Assembly: GCA_002633005.1 (NCBI GenBank)
Contig: NMRA01000014.1
Span: 295,753 to 359,752, forward strand
Direction of reading: 5' to 3'
From: Phoronis australis
Taxonomy: Eukaryota > Phoronida > Phoronidae
Length of the DNA stretch: 64,000 nucleotides
This document shows positions 21,349 to 31,728 of this stretch, in pieces (within the stretch, counting starts at the first letter, position 1; each line of letters opens with the position of its first letter). Under the pieces are notes generated by a model. That model searched no databases and was not told the DNA's origin. It worked only from the letters and a program-made list of their open reading frames with translations. The translations under genes and the position numbers were made by a program.

Positions 21349-22461
21349 TTCTTCTTATTACTCTGCGTGTGCAAGCGCAGAGTTTTACTGTTCTACGTTT
21401 TTTATCTTCTTATTCTTATTTTTCTTATTCTTATTCTTCCTTTATTTTAAGATTGTTATTACTCTTATATCGATTCAGTTACAGCAATCATATTCACCGT
21501 CATTGATACGATAGATAAGGGATTTTTATTGATTATATTTTTTGACCCAAAACGCACTGGAATGACCTGAAACAGGTCAAGGAATGCCTTTTGTCAAAGT
21601 GGTTCTTCTTCTACAGATTTTTATATAGACTCTTTGAACTTTGCTAACAAGTAGGGACTAAAGAAGTGCATCAGAAATTTACACGGATTTCCAATCGGAC
21701 CAAGGTAACTGAGTTTCCGGGTCAAAGGTCAATAAGTGCAAAAAGGATTTTTGAGCTACACTTTTCATATTCATGCATACGGCTTCTAATCACAACGGAA
21801 GTTCAATCACAAACTTTTTGGTCATTAGGTGCAACTTTGGGGTCATTTAGTGCACGTTTCTCTTAAATTTCAGACTTTTTCAATCTGCTTGTTCATACAT
21901 TATTCATTATCGAGATGGTTCATATTTATGGTGATTCAAGCAATGACCAATCTAATTCTATTGATCACTTGGATTTGACTGAAAATGCCCCGGAATGACC
22001 CGAAACGGGTCAAAGAGTGCATTCCGTCAAATTGCTTCTTCTTGTACATTTTTCAGATACACCCTTAAAATTTTGATGGCAATCAGATACTAGAGAAGTG
22101 TACCCGAAATTTACGTGGAATTCAAATCGGATAAAGGGGACCGAGTTTCCGGGTCAAAGGTCATTAAGTGCAAAAACCATTATTGAGCTAGAGCTTATAT
22201 AATCAAGTATATACTTTTCATTCGTAATGAAAATTTAGTCATTAACTTTGGGGTCATTAGGTGCAAATGTGGGGTCATTTGGTGCAATTTTCCGTTGTTA
22301 TTCTTACTTTTCACTCTTGCTCTTTCACAGTTACCAGGGACATCACTCTCTTTTACACAAAATGATGCAACTTCTATGCAGTGTAATGCGTCTATACTTT
22401 GCTATGCACGTGCATACACCACGCGCAGAGTTGTAAGTGAGCATACGCAATTGCATTCTAG
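21349..22461 (+). mobile_element. HINE-like unit (array B, unit 3)
   Basis: Opens TTCTTCTTATTACTCTGCG with the leader hairpin 21360-21383 shared with array A, then two core repeats (landmarks near 21540 and 21975). It ends GCAATTGC (22447-22454) and CTAG (22458-22461). Confidence 0.55.
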
Positions 22462-23076
22462 TTCTTCCTATTCTTATAATGCACTGGATAGGGTCAATTA
22501 GTGCAAAGGTCATCTACTTTTGAAAAGATTATTTCTCTTACGTTTTTCAAGGAATTCTCTTCAATTCCAGCACATTGGTTTAAACCTAACTCTCAATCAA
22601 ATAGCTTACTTTACTCAGCAATAGGGCCATCCAATCACAGAAAATAGGTCAAAGGTCATTGAGTACAAACTAAGATTTTTAGCTAGAAACTTTTATTTAC
22701 GTATCTGTTTAGTTAGTGCGATTGAGTTTGAATCATAAAGTCCCAGGTCATTTAGTGCAAACATGGGATCATTAGGTACATTTGTCTTCTGAAAATCAGA
22801 CCAATTCATTTATCTTGTATTCTAAAGTGCTTAAAGTAAGACTTCTCTGATTCTTAGCACTAAAAACAAATTTTCAACGAATTTACGGTCTTTACCTAAT
22901 CAGGGCTCGTAATGCACTGGCAAGGGTCTATCAGTGCAAAGGTCATCAAATTATCATCATGCCTTTTCTCCTATAGTTTTATAGAATTCGTTTTCACATT
23001 GATAGACGGGTTGTTGTCAGTAACTTTCCATAACAATTCTGGTAATCCGTACGCGCCGTGACAATAATCTTTCTAT
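22462..23076 (+). mobile_element. HINE-like unit (array B, unit 4, family A type)
   Basis: The body is family A (ATAATGCACTGGATAGGGTCAA, perfect DR1 at 22646-22658, GGTTGTTGTCAGTAAC). The 3' palindrome has lost its left half (only GCCGTGACAATAATC remains) and the end is CTAT, not CTAG. A chimeric joint between the two families lies at 22461/22462. Confidence 0.55.
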
Positions 23077-23449
23077 TTATTGTCCTGTTGTTTCGGCCCT
23101 ATATAATTCCGCCCTGCAGTTCCCATGAAATGGATAATCTGTAAGACGTTTTTATTTTAAAGAAAACCACTTAGACAGCTTAGACAGAAGTGACAAGTTA
23201 ATAAAGAACAGAAAATGTCCAAAAACCTAGAGTTAGAGCTAAATTTAAGAGATGCTGTTTTTGGCCGTTTATCTGACATAACTCAGAAAATCTGTCTTAA
23301 GATTTCTTAACTTGGAATTCAAACTGCGGTTGTTTAGAGCAGCGAGATCAGGAAATTCAAGTTTGCTTTACAAACAAAATGTCTTGTTTGTAAGAAATCA
23401 GGAGGTATACCTCCAAAGCATTATTGGCTTTATGATTGGGATTTTACAG

Positions 23450-23859
23450 CAAATGCATTCACTATATTGCAGAACTTCGGAGAATCCATCGTGCCAGAAA
23501 TCCAAACAACGGTTTTCCATTACGTACAACACTCCCAACTCTTGCAGCGATGTAAAACTGTGTTTTGTGTTCGGAGAGCCCAGAGTGGTGAACGTAGTGT
23601 GCCAGCAGTTTTGTCGCTTCCAAGGTGTTACGTCTATTCAAAACACGGTGTCCGCCAACGTACGCATCCAACCAAACAAAGAAAACGCCCCAAACTGTGT
23701 AATTGCAGATGAAGGCTGTTCAAACCTAGATGTCACCAAAACCCTTACCCTGCAAAGGCTCATCTCGTTTCCTGTTCCTCCCATTAAATCTACACTGACT
23801 GCTACAGTTGCCACTATAAACACTCGTAACAGTCCCGCTGAAGTCAGATGCCAACTCCG
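23450..23859 (+). CDS. Candidate internal exon of an unrecognised gene
   Basis: Preceded by an acceptor (GGGATTTTACAG) and followed by a perfect donor GTAAGT at 23860. The frame is open through all 410 nt and enters in phase 0. It encodes 136 residues with ten or so Cys (for example SLYCRTSENPSC, CQQFCR, DEGC, RCQL) and no coiled coil or membrane segment. This suggests a secreted, disulphide-bonded domain, but I do not recognise the family. It ends with two bases of a codon that the exon at 26416 completes in phase. An in-frame ATG at 23312 could also start translation upstream without the acceptor. Confidence 0.5.
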
Positions 23860-26415
23860 GTAAGTAATTGGAGGTGTTATTTTAGTGGGAGACATGTGTG
23901 AAGCATAGAATGGTATCCACAATGAGACAAATACAGAGAATAGTTAAGTGACTCTTCAGAGAAAACTGACAATTACACAGCAGCGTTCCATATTTTGTAG
24001 CGGAATGCCACGTTTTAATGACAACAACATTTCGAATTACATGTGGCACTTTAAAATGTGAAGATTACATGAATTAACCGAACATGTACATTAGGACATT
24101 AATGATTCGCACTTTAATTAAATCACAGTGGAGGACCTGTTTAGCTGTGGTCAATTTTAAAATGTGCACCTCTGACCAAAAATTCGAAGTCAAGAAAAAG
24201 CTTTTACCTACATATAGACGTAAGGAAATCTGTTAAACGGGATATCGATTAAAGTTCTTGAACGGACATTCTCGGCGAGAAAGAAATTATCAATAGCGCG
24301 GAATCAAACACACTACCTCAGCAGAAAAATTCGAACACTGTATTGCTGAGCCAGATATCACGCAGTGAACAGCTACAGGTGTAAAGTTTGATTTAGGCAA
24401 TGTCTGGCGAGATATGGCGATGTGTATTAAATTCACAGAAACCCAACGAATTTTGTTCTATTATAGATATGGTCAAAGCTATAATCTCCAAGAAGTCTTT
24501 CTTATTCACCAACAATCCCAAATTTGCGTTCGTTTCTCGGCCGCAAAAACGACAATGTCCATGTAAAACATAAAAAATGACATCTAGGGTGCAAAACTAA
24601 GGATTGTTGAATTTTGCCGCCGCCCGTAACTTAAACAGCTAGAGAAAAGCCAGTGTTCAACTTATCAAAATTATTCTAGTGCATCGATTCAAACGTATTC
24701 TTGAATTAAATTTCATGATATTATTATACGATTTTAGTAGAAAGCAAGATAAGAAACTGGTAACTTTATGAGAGTCTCACACATATCACATGTACGTGTT
24801 GCACATGACTGATACAATGTGTATGGGACAATAACAAATAGTTATTGCACACTGCCACACCGACAGGAGAGTCTAGATGAGTCACATTAAAAATCTGAGA
24901 CACATGGCTGGTCGGCACACCATGTAACGCAGTGCCCCTGTAAAAAAAAAAACAGACAATGGATCAACGCAAAGCTCCGCCCACATATCAGTCTAGTTTG
25001 TTTTAGTCGTCTGTTGTGATTCACAAGTTCGCAAAAGTGATTAAAAGTAGGCTGTAAACAAACACATAAGTATTTTCTAAACATTGGATAAATATCACCT
25101 TTATTTCTATTACATCAACTGAAATTGGGACGTTATGACCGTGCATTCTGCATGAATTTTAACCTCAAGTGGCAAGCAATGCCCACTTAACTTCAAAACC
25201 GTTTTTCCCGGCTCGTGATTTAACGGTGTTGGCAAGAGGCTTGGGCATAAATTTCCGCCACACGTGGGTCAGTTTTCATGAATTTTTCAAATTGGACATC
25301 CACCATAACTGATAAAAAATTGCGTGCCGGTGTTTTTTGATACATGGACTACATTTTTATTTATTGAGCGGAAAGTGAGCAAATGAAAAAGGAGACGTGC
25401 GTACCACAACTCACACGCAAAAAAATGACCATAAGGATTTTTATGCGACTTGGTATGGATAATTAGATTATCGCCTGAGAAACGTTAAGTAGCAATACCG
25501 GTGCATTTAAAAAAACGAGGAAGACGTTTTTTTTTCAGAGTCTTGTCTAACAAGATGTAACCCTTTTTTAGTTGTTAGAGACAGGAACCTGGAGATTTCA
25601 CCAGTGTATACACATCCCTTAATTCTTTATTTCCCATGATATCACAGAACACACAAGTGCCCAGCTTTTTACGCCATGTATACATAGCAAAATTAGGAAG
25701 TATTCCTACTACCTTTGGACATTGCGTTTCACCCAATGGCAACTATAGTTGTTAAAGATTTTGTGAACTTCAAAAAATAACTAGTCGTTTTCTCAGATTC
25801 TATTGCAGTAGGAGTTATAAGTGTTATTTTTGACTTTCAAGAATCCATTTGTTACAGTTACAACCCATTAACTAAACATTTTATGAAAACCCAGACAAGC
25901 GTTTGGGGTTTGATGAACCTACCTGCTGTATGTGGAGACCCCTAAACTGTAATGAAGTGGAAACCTACCCAGCAGTTATCAAGTCAAAGTATTTCCAATT
26001 CTACATAATCTAAGTTGTTAATACTTCATCGATTTTTAGGTGTTGAAAACCCATCAGCGTTAACTTTACTTTCTCAAAACACCCTAAGATTAGTTTCAAG
26101 AAGTTACAGCTTTAAATTTTGTTAAATATATTCGAGCCATTTACCAATATACCGCGCTTAATCCATCCTCTCTAAATCAAACCACGGATTAGCCTTAGGC
26201 ACATGAGTAATTTCAGAGTATACAGGTGGTGTAACCGCTATCCTGGGCACCGGGTTAAAATGGTTGAAATGTTTGCATGACCTGTAAAGCAAGAACTTTA
26301 TAAATACAATGAACCGCTTCATCCTAACCTTACTTCGAATTCGACCATTTTTGATCCGCCCGTATGCACCACTCAATATAATCTAAAGAGGAGACTAACT
26401 CCATTATTATTTCAG
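23860..26415 (+). other. Inferred intron and unannotated sequence
   Basis: Bounded by GTAAGT at the left and TATTATTTCAG at the right. No other gene, RNA or repeat seen inside. Short open frames are without support. Confidence 0.4.
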
Positions 26416-26599
26416 ATTGAAATCGGGAAAAGTGAAGGACAAGTGTGTTGCGCGTTGGAAGGTTCCGGGCAAGTGTTCGGAGAAGCGCTTTGTCCAGCTT
26501 ATGATACGAAGTAACTCAATACGCGCCTGGGGCAGGGTACGATGTGTGCTCATACAAAAGATGCAGAGGAACTTGGAGATGCACAAAAAGCTCACATAA
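26416..26599 (+). CDS. Candidate terminal exon of the same gene
   Basis: After the acceptor TTATTTCAG the first base completes the split codon left by the exon ending at 23859. The frame then runs 60 codons to TAA (26597-26599). The peptide is strongly basic, with KCVARWKVPGKCSEKRF and SIRAWGRVRC. Two Cys flank VARWKVPGK. Reading frame, splice phase, stop and a poly(A) signal 78 nt later all agree, which is unlikely by chance, although the protein family stays unknown. Confidence 0.55.
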
Positions 26600-26677
26600 T
26601 AAGAGTATTGATACGCTTTCAATTTTAAGAATATTTCAACGTGTTGTTTTCTTGACTTAGGTCTGCACGGGAACGAA

Positions 26678-26683
26678 ATAAAA
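26678..26683 (+). terminator. Poly(A) signal AATAAA
   Basis: Follows the terminal exon on the same strand, in AAATAAAACAAAT context. Confidence 0.5.
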
Positions 26684-26699
26684 CAAATATGCTATACTC

Positions 26700-28215
26700 T
26701 TATTGTATATTTTAGTTACAATTAAACAATGGAACTTTCTAGTGTGAAGTTCTGCGGTTTCTAGGAATGCACAACAGTTTCGTAAAGCAATCCCGGAAAT
26801 TAAGTCCATAATTTGTCTCTCAATAACAGCGCCCCCTTTTGAATCGGGACGTGGTGTACAGTGACCTCTCTTTTACACCGACACCCCTTCCAAGCGAACG
26901 GCGGGAAATACTTCAGTCATCGACAAAGTCATCGTCCGCCTACAACAAAGCCTAGTCTCTAAGTAAGTGATTTTCTTACTTACGAATCCTGAGATTGTTT
27001 GGTAATAAGTATCTGGGTCTCCCGTAAAAACGAGTTGAAAGGATACCATTGAGAACACCACTGCTGATCGCATGCGTTATAATTGGCTTCATTGGTAGTT
27101 ACATGTATGAGATGTGCTAGCGAGTCAAGCTCAGTTTTCTATCCTACCGGACGAGAGGTTTCATTAATCGCGATATGACCAATTGCATCCTACAGAAAAT
27201 AAAATATGGAATTCCTATATTTTCAGTTATTAGCGGGTTAGTCTGTATGTATTGAACTTAGGCTAAAAAACTCATCCTTCGAGAGAGCAACAGATGCGAC
27301 CAAACATATTTGTGCTTTACAATGCATGTTACACTAGCTTTTCCATTTTGTCACAAAATCAGCTTTTATGGGAAATTCTGTACTCGGTGTCGAGTATTTT
27401 GAATCGAAGCACCGGATCCATGAGTAAATTGAAACATATAATGCTAAGTGACGACTATCATATGAAAGGCTTAACCTAGGAGAGCAACTCACAATTCTCC
27501 GCAAGTTCCCGAGGACTCATCAAAGGAAAACAAGAACGACGAGAATCGTGAGACAACCAGGAAAAATGTGTTGCAGTCTTGGAAAGCCGTAGAACGCGAG
27601 AAGAAATCACCAAGTGAATACATATTCACAATTTGTAAACAAAGGCGGCATTTATTAAATTAAACATTCTGTTGCTTGAAATAAAGCAGATATTTTCAAC
27701 TATTTCGTAAGTTAGCATACGTTGCAAATCAGAGATTAGTTTAATACTTTTTAGAAAACTGAGTGGAATAACCTTGACGTTATTTGCAACAAATAACATT
27801 AATAAAACCAGAAAGTTTTGTTAAGAACAGAACACCTACGGAACTGCTCGTGGGCAACACGTCGTTTGCATCAGTTGCGAGCAACGACTCCTGTAGTGAC
27901 TTGATTAATTGGCACCTGCTCTGTACGTGGAAATGAAGTAAACAAGCCAGAAGTCTCAGCATGAGAAATCGACTGGTAATTACTTTTTGCTTGACCTGAG
28001 CGTACATCCACCTGCACTTTGCACATCCACTTATTTGGTTATTTTTATCAGCCGCTAGGGGACACGAAAGAGTCTTGGTCTGTCGCAGGGATCCCTCCAA
28101 TATCCACCTCATTGTTGATAGCCGTTTTTAAACCATTCAGCAGGGTGACGCCACGGGTCATGCAAAGCAGTATAGGAAATGTTCTGGAGTTTACTGTGGA
28201 AATGGCGACGGTCGA
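26700..28215. other. Unannotated stretch
   Basis: No gene recognised. A lone CTCF-like GCCGCTAGGGGACAC lies at 28051-28065, upstream of the repeat that carries similar motifs. Confidence 0.35.
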
Positions 28216-28315
28216 CGGCGCCTAATTGAACAAAAGCAACGCTGAACGTTGAAATGCGCCCACGAATGCATCGGAATAGGTGTGCTTCTAGGAATGTTTA
28301 TTTGTTTCATAAAAA

Positions 28316-29086
28316 TGGCCACTAGATGGCGGAAAAACGTCCAACCCATCTGAAAACAAAAACATGCCATCACGTCTTTGATAGAAAGCTATTTACCAAA
28401 TTTCCTGAAAATCTTTCAATGAACATCAGAGAAACAAAGGAAAACGGAAAAAATGAAATTGCAACTATGGAGCACAGCATTCGTTGGATTCGCTTGAAAG
28501 ACGTCGTCGTCTGTTGTGAGCTTCATATACAATTACTAAATTTAATAAAGGTCCTGCAGTGGGCTAAGGAGATGCTGGTATGGGCAAAGAAGAAAACAAA
28601 ACTACCACTTACAGGCGCCACAATAGTCGAACTCATCATCGTCAACCGTCCTCTTCGCAATGAGAACATGTATACGCCAATTTTCAAAATCATCGCTTAA
28701 CAACAGACTCGAAAACAGTAAAACTGGCCACCGGGTGGCGAAAACTACGTCGACTCTATCCAAAAACGGGAGGATAGCGTTATCTCACAAGTAGATGCTT
28801 ATATGTTAGCCGTCCTCTTCATAGTAAGAACATACATACCAATTTTCACAATCATCCTTAGAGTTGTGTGGTTGATAGAGGGATGGGCACCAGAGAACAA
28901 ACTGGAAAACAGTAAAAAGGCCACTAGGTGGCGCAAAATACGTCAAACAATCCGAAAAGGGGAGGATATCGCCATCTCCCTAGTAGGTGCCTATATACTA
29001 AGTTTTATGAAAATATGTTGAGAACCTTTGAATACATGTCTACAGAGGTAAACGTAGAACACTAAAGTTGCCACTAGGGGGCACAC
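28316..29086 (+). promoter_or_regulatory. CTCF-like motif series
   Basis: TGGCCACTAGATGGCGG (28316-28332), TGGCCACCGGGTGGCG (28725-28740), GGCCACTAGGTGGCGC (28919-28934) and TTGCCACTAGGGGGCACAC (29068-29086) fit the CTCF core CCASYAGRKGGC exactly or nearly so. All are on the same strand, spaced by 150-400 bp. Binding is inference. Confidence 0.35.
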
Positions 29087-29229
29087 CGGTTGTTGGATCC
29101 TTCCGAAAGTTAGCTCATGCCGTTCTATTTATGAAAGGAACATATGCTTCAAATTTCATGAACGTACGTTGAAGGGATTTGGAGATAGCGCAGAGGACGC
29201 CGGACGGACGGACGGACGGAGATGACGGC

Positions 29230-29265
29230 ATTATGCGTCCACATAAAAACATGTGGGTGCATAAT
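29230..29265. repeat. Terminal hairpin of the repeat
   Basis: ATTATGCGTCCACAT pairs with ATGTGGGTGCATAAT (two G/T-type mismatches) around a 6-base loop; CTAA follows at 29269-29272. Confidence 0.6.
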
Positions 29266-29275
29266 AAGCTAAAAT

Positions 29276-29888
29276 TATTGAATATTCCCGGGCTTAAACG
29301 TTATTTCTAGATCGAGGTTTTCATTTAGCTCACACAAAAACCAATCATTAGTTGTAGGTTGGTTCGATAGTCCGGCAAACAGCGGGCAAGAGTTCCGAAT
29401 GGCCAATAGTCCGAAAAGCGACGACACTTCGACTCACACAAAAATTGCCATTTTCACACCTTCGTGAATTTTTTGGTGCTTGAAGCCTCCTATTTATCCG
29501 ACATCAGAATACATGATTGCTAATGTGGAGAAGTCTGTTGGATTCCGGCTTTATAGTAAATTGAATACAGATGTCAATGCAGTTGATGTGATTAGTAAAA
29601 GTGACGATATCATTTTCCGGGAGCATAACACAAGTGTCATCCACGTACCTAAGCCAGATGGAAGGGGGTCTGGGGGCAGAAGCCTAAGGGGTCTGCTCAA
29701 ACTCGTCCATGCATAAGTCGGCTGATGATTTGGTTTTATTTTCTTAAATTGTTAAATGACTGCAGAAAAAATAAATATTTCATATGAGTACTGCCAGAAA
29801 TGGAAATTGTCAACATGTCGAAGACTAAGATACTCGTTTTCAAGAAGGCTGGAAAGTTAGATAGTATGAAAAATGCACGTATGATGAG
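29276..29888. other. Unannotated stretch
   Basis: No recognised gene or repeat. Confidence 0.35.
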
Positions 29889-30178
29889 CAGGGGCGGATC
29901 CAGGATTTTGAGTTGGGGGGCAGGGCACAGGAATAACCAGAATTTCGCCACATGCACGCGTCCAGCCTAAAATTTAGGGATGCAGGGGCCTCGAATATTT
30001 TCGTTCGCGGACCTTATTACTAAAAAAACGGTAAACGGGGTATGTTCAAGGCCTATGCGTTGTGCATCCGCCCCCCGAACCCCCTACTCAGCAGTTCGCA
30101 CCATGAACTCCTATATGGCATCTGGGAGAATTTTAGGGGGGCGTGGCCCCTTTGCCCCCCCCCCCCCNCCCGCCACTG
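29889..30178. mobile_element. CAGGGGCGGATCCAGG-type MITE with nested insertion
   Basis: The left end CAGGGGCGGATCCAGGATTT equals that at 31587; the right end is CCCGCCACTG. Inside, from about 29951, CATGCACGCGTCCAGCC and GGACCTTATTACTAAAAA belong to the other MITE family (CATGCGCGCACCCA), so one MITE sits in another. A C-run with one ambiguous base (30168) closes it; the run length is uncertain. Confidence 0.6.
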
Positions 30179-30621
30179 ATCAGATACTGTTAATATTGTA
30201 AATGCATATGAATATTCAGATTAGCAATAAATAAATCAAATAGACGCAGGAATGCCGTGCAGTTACCGACGGATAAGAATATGAAATAGTAAAAATAGTA
30301 AAAATAAACGAGTATATAGACGGATACAAGTAAAATCGCGAACCAACATGGAGAGTAAGAATGGGCCTCAAGTAGTTATAGCTGAGATCTAACAGTATGA
30401 AAATGTGAAATTCCCGATGAAGTAAAGCTAGTTGCTGATCAGCTTAGCTGTGATTCATTTGAGACAGGCAGCTCGTGCCGGCCGTCTGCACTGGCTCTAA
30501 GTTCAAGATTCGTTTTATTGTGATCCAGCATTTTATTATAGTCATTCTTTAAAGGCGTGTTTTTAAAAGGGGAGGTCCCTGGTATAGTGCCTTTGGGGCT
30601 GTTTCAAAATCTATCGTTGAA
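30179..30621. other. Unannotated stretch
   Basis: AT-rich, with short TAGTAAAAA repeats near 30285-30310. No gene seen. Confidence 0.35.
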
Positions 30622-30885
30622 CAGGGGCATAGGAAGCGGGGATCACGGGCCCCCAATTTTTTTCAGGCGTCAGGGTTAAACCGTGTGAACCGACATACTT
30701 GCGGGGCGGGAACTGTTGAGAAAAGAAAGACTTCTAAATGATAAGAGAGTAAACTCAAGAGAATATTTAACAATTCTGTATCAGTGCATGGTTTACCTTT
30801 TGAGAACCCTGGGCAGGACATTGTCGTTTGGGTCTCCGCTTTTGTAGCACAGGTCGTCAAAATGCACTTGGAAACGTGCTAGTAA
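30622..30885 (+). repeat. Dispersed repeat, plus copy
   Basis: Starts CAGGGGCATAGGAAGCGGGG and includes GGTTAAACCGTG, TGCATGGTTTACCTTTTGAG and AGCACAGGTCGTC. The same sequence in reverse lies at 38935-39177. The CAGGGGC... edge suggests a MITE-like element; only one terminus is clear. Confidence 0.65.
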
Positions 30886-31586
30886 TGATTCATGCATACA
30901 TGTATATTTCGAAAAATCTACAAAATTTGTAAAGTGAAGCTTTTTGCGGAGCGTATTAATTTACTGGATTTTTAAAGTCAGTAAGTCAATTTTGCGACTG
31001 CAAAACTATATTTTTCCATAGGCTCCTCTTTGGCAAGGGATAACGGAGACAATTGGCTTTTTTCTCGAATTGTATATCACTTGAGAAAAATTGATGACCT
31101 GACAGATACATGTATAATCAATTGCTGCACATTTCTTGATTTTGGAAATATAGATATTTTCACATAGATGGGCCTCACGTCTGAAGTAACCTGGTTCCCG
31201 GGCCTCACAAGCTGACGTCACGGATAGCTTGGGAAGGCACAGGTACAGCCCACTAGAAAGATGGTTTTCATTGGCTGTAAGCTGGCAATTTTTAAGCAGA
31301 AAGTTGACGTGCGCATGTTTACAGCCGGTAATACGTTATCAAGTCGCTAAGTGACGCGAGAGTTAGTTATTTTGTGACTGGGTTCCGGTTGCGGTCGAAC
31401 GTTACTCTCTGGTGAGGTACCGGTTTATATTGTTATACTATCAATAAACTGAGCTGAAATTCATGTAATTATCGATTCCTTGTTATGAAAATAAACCTGA
31501 ATTAACAATGGCTTCACTCTTTTCACTTGACATTTTTCAGTTTCATTATTTTAACACTTTTTATGAATTGAAAACGTCTCTTACAG
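30886..31586. other. Unannotated stretch
   Basis: No recognised gene or repeat. Confidence 0.35.
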
Positions 31587-31728
31587 CAGGGGCGGATCCA
31601 GGATTTTGAGTTGGGGGAGGGGGGCAGGCGCAAAGGCAGATTATTTTGCCCGTCAGACATTCGCACCCCCAAACTGCCAAATGGGATTTGGGAAAATTTT
31701 GGGCCCCCCACCCCTAAATCCGTCACTG
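31587..31728. mobile_element. Short MITE, CAGGGGCGGATCCAGG family
   Basis: A 142-bp element with left end CAGGGGCGGATCCAGG and right end CCTAAATCCGTCACTG, whose reverse complement CAGTGACGGATTTAGG matches in most positions. The GC-rich body has a G-run and a C-run that pair. TACAG occurs on both sides, but an 8-bp duplication is not proved. Confidence 0.65.

Larger units (their letters stand above)
28225..29275 (+). repeat. Dispersed repeat with CTCF-like motifs, long copy
   Basis: Head AAATGCGCCCACGAATGCATCGG, then recurring blocks of 'gtaaaaatggccactagatggcg', 'ctccttagagtggtttggttgagag' type and a tail with GGAC repeats (29200-29220). It ends with a hairpin (29230-29244 and 29251-29265) and CTAA. 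Further copies are at 46480-46640, 47035-48800, 58200-58810 and 59070-59760. No protein is encoded: recurring LRVVWLIEG-type peptides are repeat translations. The superfamily is unknown; a hairpin near a CTAA end is compatible with a Helitron-like terminus. Confidence 0.6.
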
